NCBI GenBank assembly: GCA_016871395.1
Contig: VFYV01000003.1
Coordinates: 62,001-126,000 of the forward strand
Source of the DNA: Actinomycetota bacterium
GTDB lineage: Bacteria; Actinomycetota; Acidimicrobiia; Acidimicrobiales; Ilumatobacteraceae
Length of the DNA stretch: 64,000 nt
Reading direction: 5' to 3'
Made by a program: the position numbers and the translations under genes. This document shows positions 60,062 through 64,000 of the stretch, piece by piece (position 1 is the stretch's first letter; each line of letters begins with the position of its first letter). Under the pieces are notes generated by a model. The model saw only the letters and a list, made by a program, of their open reading frames with translations. It was not told the origin of the DNA and searched no databases.

Positions 60062-60844
60062 ATGAACCAGGACAAATTCTTGACCGGTCGAGTCGCTCTG
60101 GTGTCGGGCGGGGGACGAGGTATCGGACGGGGTATCAGCGAGTTGTTGGCGGCCCACGGGGCGTCCATCGCGGTGAACTATCGATCGGACCGCGATGCGG
60201 CGTTGGAGACGGTGGCGACCATCGAGTCCAATGGTGGAAGGGCGCTCGCGTACGAAGCATCGGTCGACGATCCCGGTGCGGTGGCGTCGATGGTCGACTC
60301 GGTGGTGACGGATCTGGGAGGTATCGACATCTTGGTGTGCAACGCCGGGGTGGCGTCGCGCGGACGAGCCGTCGCCGACACCGACCCGGGAGAAGTCGAG
60401 CGTTTGCTGGCCACGCACGCCGTGGGTCCGCATCACCTCGCACGTTGTGCGTTGCCGAGCATGCGAACCCGTCGACGGGGTGACATCGTGATGATCTCGT
60501 CCGTGGCCACCTCCCACATGAACGCGAACGGCGCCCCCTATTCGATGGGCAAGGCGGCGATGGAGGCGTTGGCGCTGACGTTGGCCAAGGAAGAGCGTTC
60601 ACACGGGATCCACGTGAACGTGGTGGCACCCGGCTTGGTGGAGACCGACATGGGGTTGCGACTGGCTCGCGCGATGACCGGTCAAAAGGAGATGACGGAC
60701 CTGCGAGGCCTCGACAAGGGATCGCCTTTCGGTCGGGTGTGTCAGCCGTCAGATGTCGCCAACGTCGTGCTGTGGCTGTGCAGTGAGGGAGCCGGCTACG
60801 TCACGGGCCAACGAATCGAATGTGACGGTGGCGGACCGCGCTGA
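60062..60844 (+). CDS. SDR-family oxidoreductase (FabG-like)
   Basis: 'VALVSGGGRGIGRGISELLAAHGA', 'VCNAGVASRG', 'YSMGKAAMEALALTLAKE', 'YVTGQRIECDGG'. Confidence 0.88.
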   Translation: MNQDKFLTGRVALVSGGGRGIGRGISELLAAHGASIAVNYRSDRDAALETVATIESNGGRALAYEASVDDPGAVASMVDSVVTDLGGIDILVCNAGVASRGRAVADTDPGEVERLLATHAVGPHHLARCALPSMRTRRRGDIVMISSVATSHMNANGAPYSMGKAAMEALALTLAKEERSHGIHVNVVAPGLVETDMGLRLARAMTGQKEMTDLRGLDKGSPFGRVCQPSDVANVVLWLCSEGAGYVTGQRIECDGGGPR

Positions 60845-60882
60845 CCGGTGGTTGGGTTTGGGCTGGCGGTATCCTGCGACCC

Positions 60883-61515
60883 GTGAGCCCATTTGCCCCC
60901 CAAAACTCGGGCGTCGACAGCGGAACCATCATCACGATCACCGACGACGCATTGGACGAACTGATCAAGTTGCGTGACGCCGAGCAGGACGCGTCGTCGC
61001 TGGGCTTGCGACTCGAGATCGTCAGCGGAGCCGGAGAGGAGTTCAAGTACGACCTCTCGCTCGACGAGTTTCGTAAGGCGGCGTTCACCGACGAGGTACG
61101 CACGCACGGTGGGATGAAGGTCATCATCCCCGCGAAGGATCTGGAATCACTACAGGGTGCGGTGCTCGATTACGCGTCGTCGACCGGCCTCGTGATTCGC
61201 AATCCCAACAAGCCCGTGGCGATGGTGGTCGAGGGATTGGTGAGCGACGATGCGATGTCGGCCGAGATCGAGGCGGTGATCGCGAGCGAGGTGAATCCGG
61301 CCCTGGCGGCCCACGGGGGGTTCGTGACCTACGTCGGACACGACGCCGAGGGGACGGCCTACCTGACGATGGGTGGCGGTTGCCACGGGTGCTCGATGAG
61401 CCGAATGACGATGCTGGAGGGCGTTCAGACCCAGTTGGTGGAAAAGGTGGACGGGCTCGAGCGAGTGCGCGACCTCACGGACCACAGTTCCGGCGAGAAC
61501 CCCTTCTATCGCTGA
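60883..61515 (+). CDS. Fe-S biogenesis protein, A-type-like N-terminus plus NifU C-terminal domain (NfuA-like)
   Basis: HesB/IscA-like N-term and 'PALAAHGGFVTYVGHDAEGTAYLTMGGGCHGCSMSRMTMLEGVQ' with CxxC. Confidence 0.88.
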   Translation: MSPFAPQNSGVDSGTIITITDDALDELIKLRDAEQDASSLGLRLEIVSGAGEEFKYDLSLDEFRKAAFTDEVRTHGGMKVIIPAKDLESLQGAVLDYASSTGLVIRNPNKPVAMVVEGLVSDDAMSAEIEAVIASEVNPALAAHGGFVTYVGHDAEGTAYLTMGGGCHGCSMSRMTMLEGVQTQLVEKVDGLERVRDLTDHSSGENPFYR

Positions 61516-61529
61516 GTCCCTCACCACGC

Positions 61530-61546
61530 GACGACCTCTGGTCGTC
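61530..61546. terminator. possible bidirectional hairpin between convergent nfuA-like and amidohydrolase genes
   Basis: GACGACC-TCT-GGTCGTC. Confidence 0.4.
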
Positions 61547-61583
61547 TTCGACTGGATGTGCTCGAGATGTCGAAGTGCCGACT

Positions 61584-63311
61584 TCAGCACCTTTGGGGAC
61601 CGCGGATGAGGTGGCCGGGGAGAGCCCCCGTGAATTCGTCATGGTCCACCGTTTGTTGGCCGGCCACGAACGTGGCCACGTACCCGCGTCCTCGCTGGAT
61701 CAAACGACGCCCGCCGGCTGGCAGGTCGAACGCCATGTGGGGCACATCGAACCCCAGATTTTCGTAGTCGATGATGTTCAAGTCTGCTCGTTGGCCGGGG
61801 GCGACCACACCGCGATCGAAGAGTCCGAACAATTTGGCGGTCTGGGCGGTCTGACGGTGAATCACGTACTCCAACCCCAAACGCGGCCCGCGCCGACGAT
61901 CACGAGTCCAATGCGTCAACATGAAGGTCGGCATTCCGCCATCGCAGATCGCCCCACAGTGGGCGCCCGCGTCCGACAGTCCCATCCGCGTTCCGGGATG
62001 CAGGTGGGCCTCGTACGTCATCGACAGATCGCCGTAGGAATAGTTGAAGAACGGGGCATAGATCATCCCGTGCCCGTCGTTCGACATCAGTTGATCGAGG
62101 ATGAGCTCGACCGGGTTCGCTCCCGTTCGTCGTGCGATTCCTCCGATCGAATCCTCGCGGCTCGGCTCATAATCGATGTTCTCGCCGTTCACCAACCACA
62201 TCCCGTCCAACTTGTCGAGGACGATTCGTCGGAAGAATCCGCCGTCGTCGGGAACGTCCCCGATGATCCGGCGACGACGCTCCGGGTCCTCGAGGGCTCG
62301 AAGTCGTTCGCCCATGGGTAGGTCCTGAACCTCGCCGTAGGCGGGATGAAAAAGCAACGGGTGCAACGACCCGTGCAAGCAATACATGATTCCGATCGAG
62401 CGACCGGCCACCTGGGCCACCATGGGAATTCCCGCCGCTCGCGCTTCGTCGAGCCGCGAGAGGACCGAACGCCAAATCTCGGGGGATTGGTCGGTCTGGC
62501 TGAGGTTCACGCTCACGGTGCGACCGGTTCGGCGAGCCAACTCGCGCATCCAACCCCATTCCTCGTGGGGAACCCGGATGTGTTCGGGTGAAAACTGGAA
62601 GTTGCCGTGACCGGCCCTGGTCATGGCTTCGGCGATCTCGAACAACTCTTGGGCGTCGACCATCGTTCCGGGTACGAGTTCACCACTCTTGGACCTGTGG
62701 AGTGGGGTGCGACTGGTCGAGAAGCCGAGAGCGCCGGCGCGGAGGGCTTCCTCGACCAGTTCGGCCATTCGTTGGCGGTCGTCCCCGGTGGCCGGTGAGT
62801 TGTCGGCGCCACGTTGCCCCATCACGTACGCGCGAAGGGGTCCGTGCGCGATTTGTGTTCCGATGTCGAGCACGTACGAGCGGGCAGCGACGGCGTTCAG
62901 ATAGTCGGGGAAGCTCTCCCATTGCCAGTCGATGCCGTCGGTCATGGCCGCGCCGGGGATGTCCTCGACGCCCTCCATCAACTCGATGAGCCATTGATGT
63001 CGCTCGGGGTGAGCGGGCGCGAAGCCGACTCCGCAGTTGCCCATGACCGCGGTCGTGACACCGTGCCACGAACTGGGGGTGAGCCAGGGATCCCACGACA
63101 CCTGGGCGTCGTAATGAGTGTGAACATCGACGAAGCCGGGCGTCACGAGGGCGCCCGCAGCGTCCAACACCCGTGCAGCACCGGCGGTACCGGCCGAGCC
63201 CGCCCCACCCACGTCGATGAATCTGCCGTCCTCCATGGTGACGTCGGCCATGCGCGCGGGCGCACCGGTTCCGTCGACGAGATTGGCGTTCTTGATGACG
63301 ACGCGAGTCAT
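61584..63311 (-). CDS. N-acyl-D-amino-acid deacylase-type amidohydrolase
   Basis: Start MTRVVIKNANLVDGTGAPARMADVTMEDG; 'VTPGFVDVHTHYDAQVSWDPWL', 'SDAGAHCGAICDGGMPTFMLTHWTRDRRRG'; upstream ORF extension judged spurious. Confidence 0.88.
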   Translation of the reverse strand: MTRVVIKNANLVDGTGAPARMADVTMEDGRFIDVGGAGSAGTAGAARVLDAAGALVTPGFVDVHTHYDAQVSWDPWLTPSSWHGVTTAVMGNCGVGFAPAHPERHQWLIELMEGVEDIPGAAMTDGIDWQWESFPDYLNAVAARSYVLDIGTQIAHGPLRAYVMGQRGADNSPATGDDRQRMAELVEEALRAGALGFSTSRTPLHRSKSGELVPGTMVDAQELFEIAEAMTRAGHGNFQFSPEHIRVPHEEWGWMRELARRTGRTVSVNLSQTDQSPEIWRSVLSRLDEARAAGIPMVAQVAGRSIGIMYCLHGSLHPLLFHPAYGEVQDLPMGERLRALEDPERRRRIIGDVPDDGGFFRRIVLDKLDGMWLVNGENIDYEPSREDSIGGIARRTGANPVELILDQLMSNDGHGMIYAPFFNYSYGDLSMTYEAHLHPGTRMGLSDAGAHCGAICDGGMPTFMLTHWTRDRRRGPRLGLEYVIHRQTAQTAKLFGLFDRGVVAPGQRADLNIIDYENLGFDVPHMAFDLPAGGRRLIQRGRGYVATFVAGQQTVDHDEFTGALPGHLIRGPQRC

Positions 63312-64000
63312 GCGCCGAGAATACCGATCACCGACGAGTGCAAACGACCGTTCGTCGAGATCGCCGAGTTGCTCGTGTAGTCGCGGTGCCCGAATCGGTC
63401 GGTGTGCGTACCTCCGGCGGCCTCGACGACCGCTTGAACCGCGGCGTTGTCGTAGGGAGCCAATCCGATGGCGTCCACGGCGACGTCGACGGCCCCTTCG
63501 GCGACGAGCATGTGTTGCCAGAAGTCTCCGTAACCGCGGGCTCGATACGCCGTCTGTTGCAGTCGGACGAGATTCGCGGTGTGTCCCGCCTCGTCCCAGC
63601 CGCGATTGAACGTGACACTGACCTGTGCGGCATTCACGGCATCCACCTCGGAGACGCGAATCGGCCGACCGTTGGCGAACGCACCCAGGCCGATTCCTCC
63701 CCACCAACGACGAGCCATGGCCGGTGCGGAAACGACTCCCAGCACCGGGCCCCGGTCGTGGTGGACGAGTGCGATGAGCGTCGCCCACACGGGCACCCCT
63801 CGCACGAAGTTGGACGTGCCGTCGATGGGGTCGATCGTCCAGGTCCAAGTCGACTCGGTGTCGCCGCTGATGCCGTGCTCCTCGCCATAGATGCCGTGCC
63901 CGGGCCGTTCCTCGAGAAGCATCGAGGTGATCGTCGACTCGGTGTTCCGGTCGGCCTCGGTCACCTCGCTCGAGTCGTCTTTTCGCGAGAGAGTGAAGGA
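63308..64000 (-). CDS. inositol monophosphatase family protein, 5' end beyond window
   Basis: 'VTEADRNTE', 'WTWTIDPIDGTSNFVRGVPVWATLIAL', 'YDNAAVQAVVEAAGG'; frame stays open past 63964. Confidence 0.88.
   Translation of the reverse strand, partial: SFTLSRKDDSSEVTEADRNTESTITSMLLEERPGHGIYGEEHGISGDTESTWTWTIDPIDGTSNFVRGVPVWATLIALVHHDRGPVLGVVSAPAMARRWWGGIGLGAFANGRPIRVSEVDAVNAAQVSVTFNRGWDEAGHTANLVRLQQTAYRARGYGDFWQHMLVAEGAVDVAVDAIGLAPYDNAAVQAVVEAAGGTHTDRFGHRDYTSNSAISTNGRLHSSVIGILGA

Noticed and set aside
63312-63848. Upstream extension of the amidohydrolase ORF
   Set aside because: Out-of-frame reading through the inositol monophosphatase-family gene; family start fits MTRVVIKNANL at 63311.

Overview
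High-GC, gene-dense chromosomal window that looks actinobacterial (Acidimicrobiia-like; inferred from mycothiol-type, DtxR-like and KstR2-like features, not tested). It is mostly core and near-core metabolism: lipoate/2-oxoacid dehydrogenase genes, ilvD and ilvBNC, myo-inositol-phosphate synthase, folD, metY, serC, late cobalamin synthesis plus BtuFCD-type import, ThiBPQ-type import plus thiamine pyrophosphokinase, an iron ABC operon, acyl-CoA/steroid-like catabolism and an orphan CO-dehydrogenase-accessory (MoxR/VWA/XdhC) operon. I saw no CRISPR array, tRNA, rRNA, transposase or phage gene. The most notable items are: an intact LipB-LipA single-ORF fusion; a Gfo/Idh/MocA-GNAT fusion followed by a coupled two-gene module of unknown function; an unannotated 20-aa BCAA leader peptide with an attenuator hairpin before ilvBNC; a phased array of iron-box-like palindromes between an iron ABC operon and ilvD; and cobalamin and TPP riboswitches. 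I did not find a clearly new multi-gene system; the fusions and the two-gene hypothetical module are the best candidates for follow-up.
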